Positions 1 through 9,610 of a stretch of DNA of 64,000 nucleotides are shown here, in pieces; positions within the stretch are counted from its first letter, which is position 1; every line of letters starts with the position of its first letter. Made by a program: the position numbers and the translations under genes. Source of the stretch: JANQQC01 sp965262255 (GTDB lineage: Bacteria; Pseudomonadota; Alphaproteobacteria; Caulobacterales; Hyphomonadaceae). The notes under the pieces are model-generated. The model ran no database searches, had not been told where the DNA came from, and worked only from the letters and a program-made list of their open reading frames with translations. Where the stretch lies: positions 1,116,001 through 1,180,000 of the forward strand of contig OZ253505.1 in NCBI GenBank assembly GCA_965262255.1, written 5' to 3'.

Positions 1-671
1 TGTCGTCAATGTAACAGTACCAGACGCTGAGATTGTTACGTCACCTGTTGTCGCATCCGCTTCAATAACTCTTGGAATCCCGTTAGTTGTCGACGCTGAT
101 ACAGAAACGGCACTTGGAGTGAGAATTGAGATATCTCCGGTTGTGGCCGATGCGACGATGGCTTTAACGTCACCTCCTGTTCCGGATACAGTTATGGTTG
201 CGGACGTTGAAATTGTAATGTTTCCGGTTGTCGCTATGGCTTCAATCCCCCTTATGCTACCTCCAGACGCTTTAACGGTAAGAGCTCCGGGGGCAGAGAT
301 AGTTACGTTTCCGGTTGATCCCTTTGCATAGATCGCTTTAACAGCCGTGCTAATCGTTGTTACAGAAACGGCCCCGACTAAAGTAAGTGAAACATTACCT
401 GTTCCTGTCGTTTGTCCATGGACAAGTCCAACTGTTGCCCCCGTTCCAGTTAAACTTCCTCCACCTGTTTCTTGAGTGAAAGTAACGTTATTTGCTCCGA
501 CATTCCTGAAGGCAACATCTTCTGAAATCGTAACAGTTGCTGTCCTGTCAAGTGTTGTAACGACGTTGGTGGTAGCAGCCGTTCTGGCGGTAGCACCGGC
601 TTTACTGATCGTTTCAGGAACATCAATCAGACCGGCACAATCGAAGGTTCCGACTGTTGCGGAATTTTCCA
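1..671 (-). repeat. Start of passenger module 3 (runs off window)
   Basis: A third module starts with CVENSATVGTFDCAG near 671, followed by the DRTATVTISEDVAF and FTQETGGGSLTG motifs that mirror the start of module 2. It continues as Gly/Thr/Ile repeats to the window edge. How many further modules follow cannot be seen. Confidence 0.7.
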
Positions 672-3600
672 CACATCTAAGATTTGCACGGGCTCCGCTC
701 ATCACGAAAGATTTGTTTGAAGCATTATAGGTCAGAGTGTAGGCAAAACCTCCGGATACAAAGGTGCCATTCTCCAGTGATAGGGCAGTTGAACTCGTTG
801 TTCCAGTGACCGTTGCAATTGTGAAAGGGCCTGCTGATCGTGTTTGGCCGGCTGTACTTCTGTCAATCAATCTAATTTTTTGGCTACCGGATAGATTTCC
901 AGAGAATGTTAAAGTGTCTGTTGCAGGCGACGAACCCGAAAGATGGGCATCGAGGATAATCACACCGTTTCCGCTTAGATTGGTTGTTGGTGTGAAGGAC
1001 TGTCCTTTATTACCATCTGAGAGATCAATTATTCCATTATTGATAACTGCTGAGGAAAAATCTAAATGAGCTGAACCCGTAACTGAAACATTTTCTCCGA
1101 TAGATAGTCGTTCAAAATTTGTAAATAGCGATAAAGTAGCACTAGCTGCTGTGAAATTAATTTGATCAGTACCTGCCCCTCCATCTATTGTTAATCCGGA
1201 GTTGATCGTCCCACTTGAGACAGAAAAATCGTCATTTCCAGCACCTAGATCGACATTCCCGGACAAAGTTCCCCCACGGATTCTAAAGTAATCGTTACCA
1301 TAGCCCAATGAGACTGGATCAACTATTGTCCCTCCCGCTAACACAACTGTAGCAGCACCAGACCCGTGAGTGATGCTTTTTGCTGTTGCTCCACTTCCAC
1401 CCGCTATAGTTCCGCCGTTTATAGTTATCGAGGCATTTCCATTAATTGAAGCGACTTTGATTGCTGTTGCTGTGTCTATAGTTCTTCCGGCGGAAATATC
1501 ACCGTTTACCGTAATCGTTACGTTTCTATTCCGACTCGTTGCGGCTATCCCATTACCTGCAGCATCAATTGAACCAGAAGTATTGATAGTTACTGCTCCA
1601 GTTCTGGTGGGTGCAACATAAGCAATGATTCCGCTTCCTCCAAAACCGGCTCCAAATGAACTCGTCGTAATACTTGCACCAGTTGCCAGAGTTATAGAAA
1701 TATTGCTTGCTCCTCCCGAGGCAACACCACCAAGTTTTGCAGATATTCCGTGCCAATGAGCATTTATCGCACCGCTCGCGGAAATTGTGATGTTTGAATT
1801 GTTACCGCGGTTTTCCGAATATATACCCATACTGGTTCCGCTGACGTTCTTTACAGATATAGTAATGTGACCACCTGAACTGGACCAATTTCTTGCTAAA
1901 ACCGCAATTCTACCTTCGATACCTCGTGTCTGCATCAGCCCAGATGATGTAATTGAAACATTTCCCGTGCCGTGATTTGACACACGAACAGCCGCTTCCT
2001 TACTGACGGCATCGAAGGCTGAGATAGTGATATTGCCAGTTGCATTAGTCCCTTGTTTTACGTATATAGCATTGTGCGAGTCTAAAGAGGTTGCAGTTAC
2101 TTTTAACAATGTAGTGCTGTTACTTGGGCCAATTGAAACGACCCCCTTTGTAGATACATAGATTCCGTGGGTTTTTCCTTTAACCGTGGCCGCTTTGATC
2201 GTTACTGCACCTGAGCCTTTTGTATATATTCCTGTTGCAGAAGTTCCCGTTGCACTGATCGTCGTACCGGAATTTGCAGTAATTGTAGCGGAACCATTTG
2301 GATTGAGAACCTTGATCCCAAAAGCCGCCGAAGGATTCGTCGTACCAGCAGTAATATTGCCGCTCGCCGTAACGGAAATACTCCCGATTTGATTTGAAGC
2401 ATATATGCCATCCGTTCCCGCACTAATCACGTTGGCCGTTATAGTGATCTCACCCCCAGTTACTTTCAGTCCTTGACCAGAACTCGTAATATCGCTAGCG
2501 TGAACATTTGTCACACCACTCGAATGTGATCTTTGTATGTCGAGTCCTCTAGCTCCGGTAATACCACCAGTCGAAATATTCCCAGCAGATATTGTGATAG
2601 TTCCAGAACTTGCTTGAAAAATATCAATTCCGTATTTGCCTCCGGAAATTGTTCCTGTCGTTATAGATATAGCTGCGGGTGTACCTCCTGCCCTTTGAAT
2701 AACTTTCACCCCCAATGCTGCAGTAGCTGAACCAACGGTAATATTTCCAGCTGAAATGGTCATTGAACCTGAATTGTCTAATTCAATTCCGTATTTACTT
2801 CCGGAAATTGTACCTGCAGAAATCGTAATCGTACCAGTCGCGGATGAACGTACCACTTTAATACCAACCGAGTTATTCTCTGTGCCAAGAGAGATATTAC
2901 CAGTCGTTAGGGAGATTGCACCCGTGCCGGAACTCGTCGCAGAGATACCATGAGTTCCACCAGAAATATTGCCTGCAGTTATATTCAAAGCACCACTAAT
3001 GTCTGCTTTTATCACGGGAGTAGTCGTTCCCCTTGAGGTGGCCGTCGATAGAGTTAATGTCGTCGCTGATGCCGAAGACGTGTTTTTAACAGAAACAGCA
3101 GTACTAAGCGCAGAAACCGTCTGCGGCGCAGATATCGTGATAGCCTCGCCACCTTCAACCTTTATGGCGTTGCCAGAGTTAGATATGATCGTAGCAGTTG
3201 TGTTGGTATCAGTCGGAGTGACGTTTACGGTTACAGCACCACCAGTCGATACAGTAATCGCATCCCCCGATGTCGTAACAGATTTTGCAAATTTTAATGT
3301 TACATCACCTGCGCTCGAAGTTGCTACAATCCCCTTAACCCCGCTCCCTGAAGCTGTAATTGTGTTTGCTGTACTTATTGTGATATTCGGATTGACCGTT
3401 TTGGCGTGTATGGCTATTCCACTAGAATCTGTCGTGTCAAGTGAGATTGCACCGACAACATTAATAGCAATACCGGCTCCAACTGAACTTGTCGTGGTAT
3501 TCGCATAGAAAATACCAGGTGAGTAACCCGAACCCGTTAAACTTCCGCCTCCGCTTTCTTGTGTGAACGTAATCGTACTACTACCGTTCATGTAGAAGGC

Positions 3601-6600
3601 AACGTCGGCAGACACATTGACTGTCGCCGTTCTCTCAAGTGTTGCTTCGATTCCAACTGATCCCGATTTTTCTAAAACCTCACCGTTAGAAATCGCTCCA
3701 GAACACGTGAAAACCCCAGACGTCCCACTCTCAGTGCAACGAGTGATCGCTGGTCTGCCCGTCACTGGTCTGCCCGTCAATTTATAAGATTTATTTGAAC
3801 TATCATATGTGAGCGTATAAACATAATTTCCGGAACGAAGACTGTTCCCAGACTCGAAAGATATTGCACCGGAGCTTACCGTACCCGTTCCTGTTACACT
3901 AAAAATCGTAAACGGACCAGGTTGGTGTGAACCGGTCGAACTAATATCGTTTATTCTGACTTTAAGTGTTCCGTATAACGTACCGTTAGACATCGTGAAA
4001 CTATCGACGGTTGCAGAATTACCCGTAAACGACGCATCCAATATAATCAGTCCGGTCCCCGATAGGGATGTCACGCTTGTAATCGAATCGCCTGCGCTAG
4101 AGTTCGACAGATCTAAAGTTCCATTATTCGTTATATTCGTGAAACCAAACCCAGACGCTGTTGCCTTAACTGTTACGCCAGATGAAATTAAGACGTTCTC
4201 GAAATTAGTGAATTGACTTGAACTAAATGTTCCACTTGCATTTAGAGTTAAAGTATCTGCCCCACTACCTCCTGTGATCGTGACACTGCTAGAAATAGTT
4301 CCACTATTAACTTGAAAGGTATCGTTATGCGCTCCTAAATCAACGTCTCCTGAAATCGTCCCGCCGGAAAGTACAAATCTGTCATCCTGAGAGCCTAGAT
4401 TTACCGGGCTAGCGAGCGTACCTCCTAATAGTCTGACATTGCTTACACCTGAGGCATGTTGTATGCTCTTAGCACCACTGCCACTACCACCGGTTATCGT
4501 TCCACTGTGTATAAGAATATTGGCATCTCCTCCAATAGAGTAGATTTTCATGGCTGCTACGTTACTTGCACCTGAATTAGTACCTGCAGTGATATCTCCA
4601 CGCACACTTATGGCTACTGAACCATTTCGACTTACCGCATAAATGCCATCAAGAGCAGACGAAATTGTTCCACTACTAGAAACAACTACGTTTCCTGTCG
4701 AACTTACAGCTTTTACTGCTCTTATACCTCTTTTTCCATTACTGTTACTTGCAGTAGTAATACTAGCTCCCGATGCAAGAACAACGGTAATATGCCCGTT
4801 TCGGCGATTTTCAGCAAACACACCGTATCGTTGCGCTGAAACTGTGCCGCTAATTTTTATGGTAGTCTCGCCGCCCCAATTGCTCGTATAAATCCCCGTC
4901 CCGCGAGCATTTACATTTTTGACCAATGCAGTAATACTCCCACCTGTACTCCTTGTTTGTTTAAGGACAACACCATTCCAACGTTGACTAGTGCCATTTG
5001 TTGTTAACGTACCGGTAGAAGTAAGAGTTATATTGCCCGCACCGGAATTATAAACTGCTACAGCAGGTCTGTTACTCGTTCCTTCATATAGATTAACAAC
5101 AATATTACCCGTAGCCCGCGTTGTCTCAACAAATATACCCCTGTTCGATGCGCTCACCGTCGCCGCTATTATGGTTACAGCACCTGACCCCTGATGTAAG
5201 ATTTTGATACCATCCCCGGCAGCTGCTGTAACATTTCCACTGAAAGTTAGAGTAACGCCTCCACCGCTGCCTGTATGTTTTATGTAAACTCCCGATCCTT
5301 TTCCCCGAACTTCATTTAGAACTCCAATAACACGCCCTGCCTGCGCTGAATCGTTCACTATGTTTATACCGTTATTTTGACCACCCCCTATTGACTCTAT
5401 ACGACCGGTGGAATTTAAACTAATTTCGACCGCTCCAGAGTTGCGGATATCTATAGCGGACTTATTGCTAGAAACATTGCCCACCGAAACAGATATGTCA
5501 CCCGTGGAAGCGTTTCCTCGAACGATTTTAATAGCTTCGTCGCTGGTTGTACCGAGCGCAGAGATGTTAAGGCGAGAGGACGAAATCGAACCTATTGTTA
5601 TCGCCCCATTTGCATTTATGTTGATTCCTGCTTTGTTGACAGTAATTAGTTTGGATCTGACTGTAACCGAGGATGCACCACTCACGTAAATTCCAGAATC
5701 CGCGAAAGTAACATCGTCAGTCGTGACGTTAACTGTTCCGGCATTTCCAGTGCGCTTTATCTTAACGCCGTATGATGAACTTGTTGCGGATCCTGCAGTA
5801 ACATTCTTTGCCGTAACAGTAATAGCTCCAGCCCCAGACTGAACGACATTGATTCTAATTTTGCCTCCTGTGATGGCATTGCTAGCGGAAATGGAAATAG
5901 CACCTCCGCTGGCGGTTACATCTATAACATTGTCAGCATTGCCAGAAGAAGTCGCGGTGGAAGTTCTAATTGTCGTTGCGGCAGTTGTCGAAGAATTTGT
6001 TACTTTGATTGCCGCCTTCGCTGCACTTAGCGTTGAAGGCGTTGAAACTGTGAGACTCCCACTGCCGTGTGCTACGATCGCGTCACCACTTGTTGACGTT
6101 ATTTTTGCATCGGTATTATTATTGGGAGGGGTTACCTGAATTATAACACCACTACCCGCTTTGGCGTAAACGCCAGTATTCACAGCAGTTATGGTATTCT
6201 TCGGGAGAATTGTGGCAGAAAGGCTAGAGCCTTCGCCTTTAAACCATATGCCACTTTTCGTACCGCTAATGGCTCCCGCAGATATTATCGTAGCTCCTCC
6301 AGCATTGCGATTACGCTGAACTCTAATGCCGAAGATTTCACCTGTGTTGGTACTAGAGGTCGTTATACTTCCTGCTGAAATATTAACGGTACCAGCGCTA
6401 TGTCCTTCATGAGTGAAATTTATCCCGAAATTTCCACCCGTGAGCGAACCGGCATTGATGGTGGCAAAGCCGCGTTCATTATTCGCAAATATTACCGATT
6501 GATTGTTATTGCCAAGAACACCCGTGGAAAGCGTTATCGACATCCCGTTTGATCTGGATTTCGCGTCGACTGCGGACCCTGAGGTGGCTGATATAGTTTT

Positions 6601-7254
6601 GGCCGTTAAAGTGACTAACCCACCGCCATTGAGTTTTATTCCGCTCCCAGCTGAACTAAGAGTATTCAGCGATACCGATATAGCTCCATTACTATAACTA
6701 AACTGGTTCCAAACACGGTTGAACACATTTAATGCTAAGGAGTTACCCCTAGTTATGATTGGACTCGTTATAGCTACGTTAATAGTGCCGTTTCCTCCGG
6801 AGCCTCCGGCCCGAATCGCACCGAACGTCTGTCCCTTGATATCCCCACCCGTACCGGACTGCGTTAGCGTTACCCCGTTGTTTCTTGAGTAAATATGGAA
6901 CGCAGAACCGTTCTGAGTTCGTGTATGGGTAAAATTACTGGAAAACCGAACGGTTATATGACCGTTCGTGGCACTCATCCTTACTTGGCTACTTTGCGAA
7001 GATGTACCATGACACGTCCAAATGTTTCCGTTAACGCGGGTGCAAACGGCTTCTGCGGGAGGAGCATAAAATCCAAAACTCGCTATTGCTGAAACAGCGA
7101 GAGGTGAGACCGACAAAAGAATGCGATTTCGGTTTGCAGAGGTTGCAGGCGACTTTCTGCGAGGGTGAAATCTAGAATCCCACTTCTCGTGGACTAAAGA
7201 TTCCGATGTGCGCGACGCGTGATTACGGAAAAAATTATCGAGCAGTGTGGTCAT
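1..7254 (-). CDS. Giant repetitive autotransporter/adhesin-like surface protein (C-terminus beyond window)
   Basis: Reading the minus strand from the ATG at 7254 gives at least 2,418 codons without a stop up to the window edge. Residues 1-about 70 form a long basic N-region followed by a hydrophobic segment and an Ala-Glu-Ala signal-peptidase-like site, resembling the extended signal peptides of autotransporters. The rest is Gly/Ser/Thr/Ile-rich with endlessly varied short strands of the GxITI / SGxI / AxxxGI type, as expected of a right-handed beta-helix passenger. About 1,000-residue modules recur, each starting with a two-Cys segment and (in modules 2 and 3) a QExGGGSLTG motif, and ending with Asp/Asn-rich LGxxxDxF repeats. 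A translocator barrel would be expected beyond position 1 but is not visible. A G5AG Shine-Dalgarno-like stretch lies 12 nt upstream of ATG 7254; a better start lies at 7315 but is out of frame across a G9 tract. Function (adhesion, aggregation) is inferred from architecture. Confidence 0.85.
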   Translation of the reverse strand, partial: MTTLLDNFFRNHASRTSESLVHEKWDSRFHPRRKSPATSANRNRILLSVSPLAVSAIASFGFYAPPAEAVCTRVNGNIWTCHGTSSQSSQVRMSATNGHITVRFSSNFTHTRTQNGSAFHIYSRNNGVTLTQSGTGGDIKGQTFGAIRAGGSGGNGTINVAITSPIITRGNSLALNVFNRVWNQFSYSNGAISVSLNTLSSAGSGIKLNGGGLVTLTAKTISATSGSAVDAKSRSNGMSITLSTGVLGNNNQSVIFANNERGFATINAGSLTGGNFGINFTHEGHSAGTVNISAGSITTSSTNTGEIFGIRVQRNRNAGGATIISAGAISGTKSGIWFKGEGSSLSATILPKNTITAVNTGVYAKAGSGVIIQVTPPNNNTDAKITSTSGDAIVAHGSGSLTVSTPSTLSAAKAAIKVTNSSTTAATTIRTSTATSSGNADNVIDVTASGGAISISASNAITGGKIRINVVQSGAGAITVTAKNVTAGSATSSSYGVKIKRTGNAGTVNVTTDDVTFADSGIYVSGASSVTVRSKLITVNKAGININANGAITIGSISSSRLNISALGTTSDEAIKIVRGNASTGDISVSVGNVSSNKSAIDIRNSGAVEISLNSTGRIESIGGGQNNGINIVNDSAQAGRVIGVLNEVRGKGSGVYIKHTGSGGGVTLTFSGNVTAAAGDGIKILHQGSGAVTIIAATVSASNRGIFVETTRATGNIVVNLYEGTSNRPAVAVYNSGAGNITLTSTGTLTTNGTSQRWNGVVLKQTRSTGGSITALVKNVNARGTGIYTSNWGGETTIKISGTVSAQRYGVFAENRRNGHITVVLASGASITTASNSNGKRGIRAVKAVSSTGNVVVSSSGTISSALDGIYAVSRNGSVAISVRGDITAGTNSGASNVAAMKIYSIGGDANILIHSGTITGGSGSGAKSIQHASGVSNVRLLGGTLASPVNLGSQDDRFVLSGGTISGDVDLGAHNDTFQVNSGTISSSVTITGGSGADTLTLNASGTFSSSQFTNFENVLISSGVTVKATASGFGFTNITNNGTLDLSNSSAGDSITSVTSLSGTGLIILDASFTGNSATVDSFTMSNGTLYGTLKVRINDISSTGSHQPGPFTIFSVTGTGTVSSGAISFESGNSLRSGNYVYTLTYDSSNKSYKLTGRPVTGRPAITRCTESGTSGVFTCSGAISNGEVLEKSGSVGIEATLERTATVNVSADVAFYMNGSSTITFTQESGGGSLTGSGYSPGIFYANTTTSSVGAGIAINVVGAISLDTTDSSGIAIHAKTVNPNITISTANTITASGSGVKGIVATSSAGDVTLKFAKSVTTSGDAITVSTGGAVTVNVTPTDTNTTATIISNSGNAIKVEGGEAITISAPQTVSALSTAVSVKNTSSASATTLTLSTATSRGTTTPVIKADISGALNITAGNISGGTHGISATSSGTGAISLTTGNISLGTENNSVGIKVVRSSATGTITISAGTISGSKYGIELDNSGSMTISAGNITVGSATAALGVKVIQRAGGTPAAISITTGTISGGKYGIDIFQASSGTITISAGNISTGGITGARGLDIQRSHSSGVTNVHASDITSSGQGLKVTGGEITITANVISAGTDGIYASNQIGSISVTASGNITAGTTNPSAAFGIKVLNPNGSATITANSGTTISATGTSATGIYTKGSGAVTIKAATVKGKTHGIYVSTKGVVSIGPSNSTTLLKVTATSLDSHNAIYVKQGTNATGNITISAFDAVSKEAAVRVSNHGTGNVSITSSGLMQTRGIEGRIAVLARNWSSSGGHITISVKNVSGTSMGIYSENRGNNSNITISASGAINAHWHGISAKLGGVASGGASNISITLATGASITTSSFGAGFGGSGIIAYVAPTRTGAVTINTSGSIDAAGNGIAATSRNRNVTITVNGDISAGRTIDTATAIKVASINGNASITINGGTIAGGSGATAKSITHGSGAATVVLAGGTIVDPVSLGYGNDYFRIRGGTLSGNVDLGAGNDDFSVSSGTINSGLTIDGGAGTDQINFTAASATLSLFTNFERLSIGENVSVTGSAHLDFSSAVINNGIIDLSDGNKGQSFTPTTNLSGNGVIILDAHLSGSSPATDTLTFSGNLSGSQKIRLIDRSTAGQTRSAGPFTIATVTGTTSSTALSLENGTFVSGGFAYTLTYNASNKSFVMSGARANLRCVENSATVGTFDCAGLIDVPETISKAGATARTAATTNVVTTLDRTATVTISEDVAFRNVGANNVTFTQETGGGSLTGTGATVGLVHGQTTGTGNVSLTLVGAVSVTTISTAVKAIYAKGSTGNVTISAPGALTVKASGGSIRGIEAIATTGNITISTSATITVSGTGGDVKAIVASATTGDISILTPSAVSVSASTTNGIPRVIEADATTGDVTISASGTVTLTT
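672..3739 (-). repeat. Passenger module 2 of the giant surface protein
   Basis: It begins with CTESGTSGVFTCSG near 3737 and FTQESGGGSLTG near 3550, continues through beta-helix-like repeats, an Asp-rich block near 1345-1150 (VSLGYGNDYF, VDLGAGNDDF, DGGAGTDQI), and ends with YTLTYNASNKSF near 700. The motifs match module 1 at an offset of about 3.1-3.3 kb, so the two modules are diverged tandem copies rather than a recent duplication. Confidence 0.75.
3740..7060 (-). repeat. Passenger module 1 of the giant surface protein
   Basis: The module runs on the minus strand from a Cys...Cys segment near 7044 (VCTRVNGNIWTCHG) to the end of an LTGRPVTGRP sequence near 3745. It contains about 30 short beta-helix-like repeats, then an Asp-rich block near 4430-4280 (VNLGSQDDRF, VDLGAHNDTF, GGSGADTLTL) and a C-terminal domain with the pattern NGTLDLS...YTLTYDSSNKSYKL. 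A 12-nt tandem duplication of the gtcactggtctgcc kind lies at 3753-3776. The same order recurs in module 2. Confidence 0.75.
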
Positions 7255-7279
7255 TGAACGTCCACACTCCCCCAGTTCA

Positions 7280-7288
7280 CCCCCCCCC
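7280..7288 (-). repeat. G9 homopolymer (C9 on + strand), candidate phase-variation tract
   Basis: Nine consecutive G on the minus strand lie between an ATG at 7315 that has a good Shine-Dalgarno and the open frame of the giant surface protein. With nine G the upstream ATG reads 13 codons and hits TGA at 7279-7277. With eight G the frame runs straight into the giant ORF, adding 20 residues before the Met at 7254. This is the classic layout of a slipped-strand contingency switch. Confidence 0.65.
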
Positions 7289-7312
7289 AACGGAATGATT
7301 GATAGTAAACTT

Positions 7313-7328
7313 CATCAAGAATGCTCCT
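7313..7328 (-). promoter_or_regulatory. Shine-Dalgarno and alternative start codon for the giant surface protein
   Basis: On the minus strand AGGAG is followed by an 8-nt spacer (cattcttg) and ATG at 7315-7313. This is a better initiation signal than the one in front of ATG 7254. Its frame is offset by one base from the giant ORF across the G9 tract, so it decides whether the protein starts at 7315 (tract of 8 or 11) or must use the internal start. Confidence 0.65.
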
Positions 7329-7459
7329 AGATTTCAAGCGTCTTTGCGAAACGATGGGGCAGCAAAGTTTTCACAAATTACGATACCAAAGTTAAGAATT
7401 TGTGAAACTACAATGAATTGAGTTTTTTTGCAAGAGAATCGGTACAAAAAAGATAAAAA

Positions 7460-7909
7460 ATGACCGGTGATCATATCGCTCGAGTGTTAAACATGCATCA
7501 AAGAACAGTCAGTCGTCATCTTATTCGGGCTGAACTCTCTCGGCAAAGAGATATAGAGCCTCGGGATGAGGAGCCCCCCCCCCGACGATATGAACACGAA
7601 GCTCCAAGAGACATGGTTCACCTTGACATAAAGAAGTTACGGAATTTCAACGAAGAAGGGATCAGGAACGCTGAAAACGGAAACCGCCATAAGTCAGCGA
7701 ACAAGGCAGCAGGAACACAATGTATGCACGTAGCGGTCGATGATCATACGCGTTACGCCACCGTGAGTGTATTAGAGGATGAAACAGCCGAAAGTGCGAC
7801 CGCAAGGGAATCCGGGGGTTCCTTACTTTCTCGTCACATTAGTGGTCGGGGAAGTAACGAGACTTTCAATGATTTCGTAGTTTCTGTCCTATTCCCAATA
7901 ATTTTTTGA
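7460..7909 (+). pseudogene. IS481-family transposase remnant
   Basis: The 149-residue frame contains an HTH-like segment (residues about 1-25), then the IS481-style stretch with RYEHEAPRDMVHLDIKKL (residues about 43-60) and HVAVDDHTRYATVSVLEDE (about 90-108). These match the start of the DDE integrase core, including the first catalytic Asp region. The N-terminal HTH half and the C-terminal half with the remaining acidic residues are missing, and the sequence after residue about 115 is unrelated. A C10 run at 7574-7583 lies inside the frame. It is a decayed fragment, not a working transposase. Confidence 0.75.
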
Positions 7910-8076
7910 CCGATTTTTGCAGGCGGTAGCAGGAGTTAGCGAGCGAATGTAAGGGATTCTAGAGTCCTTAGGTATCTCCCTTCCATAGTCGCATAGTTTC
8001 GCCCCTCGCCGCAATGTAATTGCCTAATCGTGTGCGGTTAAAGTCCCTATGGCCATTGGTAATGGTCTTTGTCTAC

Positions 8077-8216
8077 TGAGACTGTTGCGAAATACGCAAA
8101 CCGATTCACAGATTCCGAAAATTTCGGAAATTCTGTTCCGAATCCCGCATTTTGACAGTCAATGTATCCATATTCAAGTTAAGAAAACGCGACAAATCTA
8201 TTTCGCAACAGTCTCA
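8077..8216. mobile_element. MITE-like element with 18-bp terminal inverted repeats
   Basis: Perfect terminal inverted repeats (TGAGACTGTTGCGAAATA at 8077-8094 and its reverse complement at 8199-8216) enclose about 104 bp with no coding capacity. The GAGACTGTTGC termini resemble those of IS5-type elements, so a non-autonomous derivative of such an element is likely. No clear target duplication is visible at the edges. The right end abuts and terminates the transposase remnant at 8214-8618. Confidence 0.75.
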
Positions 8217-8618
8217 TGTAAGGATGTACCCGACTGTCGCAATGCTGTTATCAAAGCCTTCTTCTTGCAATCTTCTGGCGATCTTCTCTTTTCCCCAAGT
8301 TTTCTGCTCTAGACGGAGTTGTGTCACAGCTTCTACGAGTTCAGGAGTTTGTTTCGATTCGCGCAGTGTCTTCGGGCGCGTCGAATGAACTGTTGGGTCT
8401 TTCTGCCAGCGATACAGATTGGCAACAGGCCCCCCTACTACTTCTGCTGCCTCTTTCGCGCCCATGTCTTTATCGTTCCTCAATGTCAACCAGAGATTAA
8501 CCTTACGAATCCGTTCCAGCTCCATCTGCTTGGCTGGAGTCATGCCCTTTTCCGCTAACTTCGCCCGCGTTGACGCTGAGGCTTGAAAAATTAGTGGTCT
8601 CATGTAAATTAGTCGCAT
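8214..8618 (-). pseudogene. Truncated HTH/integrase-type transposase interrupted by the MITE
   Basis: The 134-residue frame has a coiled Arg/Lys-rich start, an HTH-like segment (AAEVVGGPVANLYRWQKD, residues about 57-74), and a second region (KTWGKEKIARRLQEEGF, residues about 107-123) typical of the DNA-binding half of IS481/IS3-like integrase-core transposases. It stops exactly at the right terminal repeat of the 8077-8216 element, where the sequence would normally continue into the catalytic core. No catalytic domain is found to the left of the element. The start could also be the internal Met six codons in. Call: insertion-inactivated remnant. Confidence 0.65.
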
Positions 8619-8952
8619 GGGAAGATACGCTTTATTAGGTGGTTAATGTTTACCTACATATAGGGCGATCTTCCCTTTTTTCAAAAAGACCTAGATTCCA
8701 TATGTCTTCGAGCCGATACAGCAAACTATATAATTGCCGAATTATTCATCTTGGCCACAACGGCAAAGTACTTGGGAGTTGACTTCATAGAGGAACTAAT
8801 TCTAAAGTATCTCAAAGTTTGGAAGAGTAAAGACGATGAACAATAGCGCTAACGTTCAATCAAATAGCAAGCGACACTTTCTGTCCAAAGTAATGGGTCG
8901 TAGCCCCGTAACCGCGATTTAGCACCTCCAATTCGTCCAACCGGTTTGTAAA
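8619..8952. other. Intergenic region without recognisable genes
   Basis: About 330 bases lie between the transposase remnant and msrA. No convincing reading frame, RNA gene or hairpin terminator was seen. It is probably transposon debris plus the msrA leader. Confidence 0.5.
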
Positions 8953-9609
8953 ATGACTTTAAGATTCAATAAATTCAAAACGCTCACAAGTAAGTCTGCA
9001 CTTCTCGGACGTGAGACGGAAGTACCAACCGCGACACACCACGCCGTATTCTCCTCTCCGCTGAAACGAGAACCTAGCACTAACGACAAGACATTAGTCT
9101 TTGGAATGGGCTGTTTTTGGGGAGCCGAAAAAATATTCTGGCAAATTGAAGGTGTATACAACACCGCTGTCGGTTACGCTGGGGGATTCACTCCCAACCC
9201 GACTTATGAGGAAATTTGCTCCGGTAGAACGGGACATGCAGAGGTCGTGAAAGTCGACTACGATCCGACAATTGTTCGCACTAGCCAGATTCTCAAATTC
9301 TTCTGGGAAGGCCATGATCCAACTCAAGGTATGCGACAAGGTAACGATATAGGCTCGCAATATAGGTCTGCCGTATATTGGACAAGTTCTGAGCAAGAAT
9401 CGATAGTTTCTTCCACCCGTCAAACTTACGCTCAAGCGCTGGATCTTGCAGATCATTATTCGAAAATAACAACCGAAATTGCTCAATTGAATAAATTCTA
9501 CTTCGCTGAAGACTACCATCAGCAATACTTGATCAAAAACCCTAACGGATATTGTGGAATTGGAGGAACAGGGGTCGCTTGCCCACTAGAAATTCACGAA
9601 GACGCTTAA
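8953..9609 (+). CDS. msrA: Peptide methionine sulfoxide reductase MsrA
   Basis: Reduces methionine-S-sulfoxide in proteins and free methionine, using thioredoxin as reductant, and so repairs oxidative damage. The 218-residue product has the catalytic GCFWG motif (Cys54) and downstream Cys201 and Cys210 in a CGIGGTGVACP tail, which are the usual resolving cysteines. The length fits the family, with an N-terminal extension of about 40 residues before the core that may be partly untranslated. It stands alone on the plus strand and converges with the minus-strand gene ending at 9611, one base after its stop. Identity is secure; the exact start is not. Confidence 0.95.
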   Translation: MTLRFNKFKTLTSKSALLGRETEVPTATHHAVFSSPLKREPSTNDKTLVFGMGCFWGAEKIFWQIEGVYNTAVGYAGGFTPNPTYEEICSGRTGHAEVVKVDYDPTIVRTSQILKFFWEGHDPTQGMRQGNDIGSQYRSAVYWTSSEQESIVSSTRQTYAQALDLADHYSKITTEIAQLNKFYFAEDYHQQYLIKNPNGYCGIGGTGVACPLEIHEDA

Positions 9610-9610
9610 C

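Noticed and set aside
119..6697. Many plus-strand frames of 60-180 codons rich in Val, Ala, Pro and Ile
   Set aside because: They are antisense to the continuous giant minus-strand frame; its Thr/Ile/Gly repeats create them. No domain or start signal supports them.
1..7000. Repetitive DNA that could be mistaken for a CRISPR array
   Set aside because: The repeats are degenerate, differ in length and keep a single reading frame. There are no constant direct repeats with unique spacers, and no cas genes.
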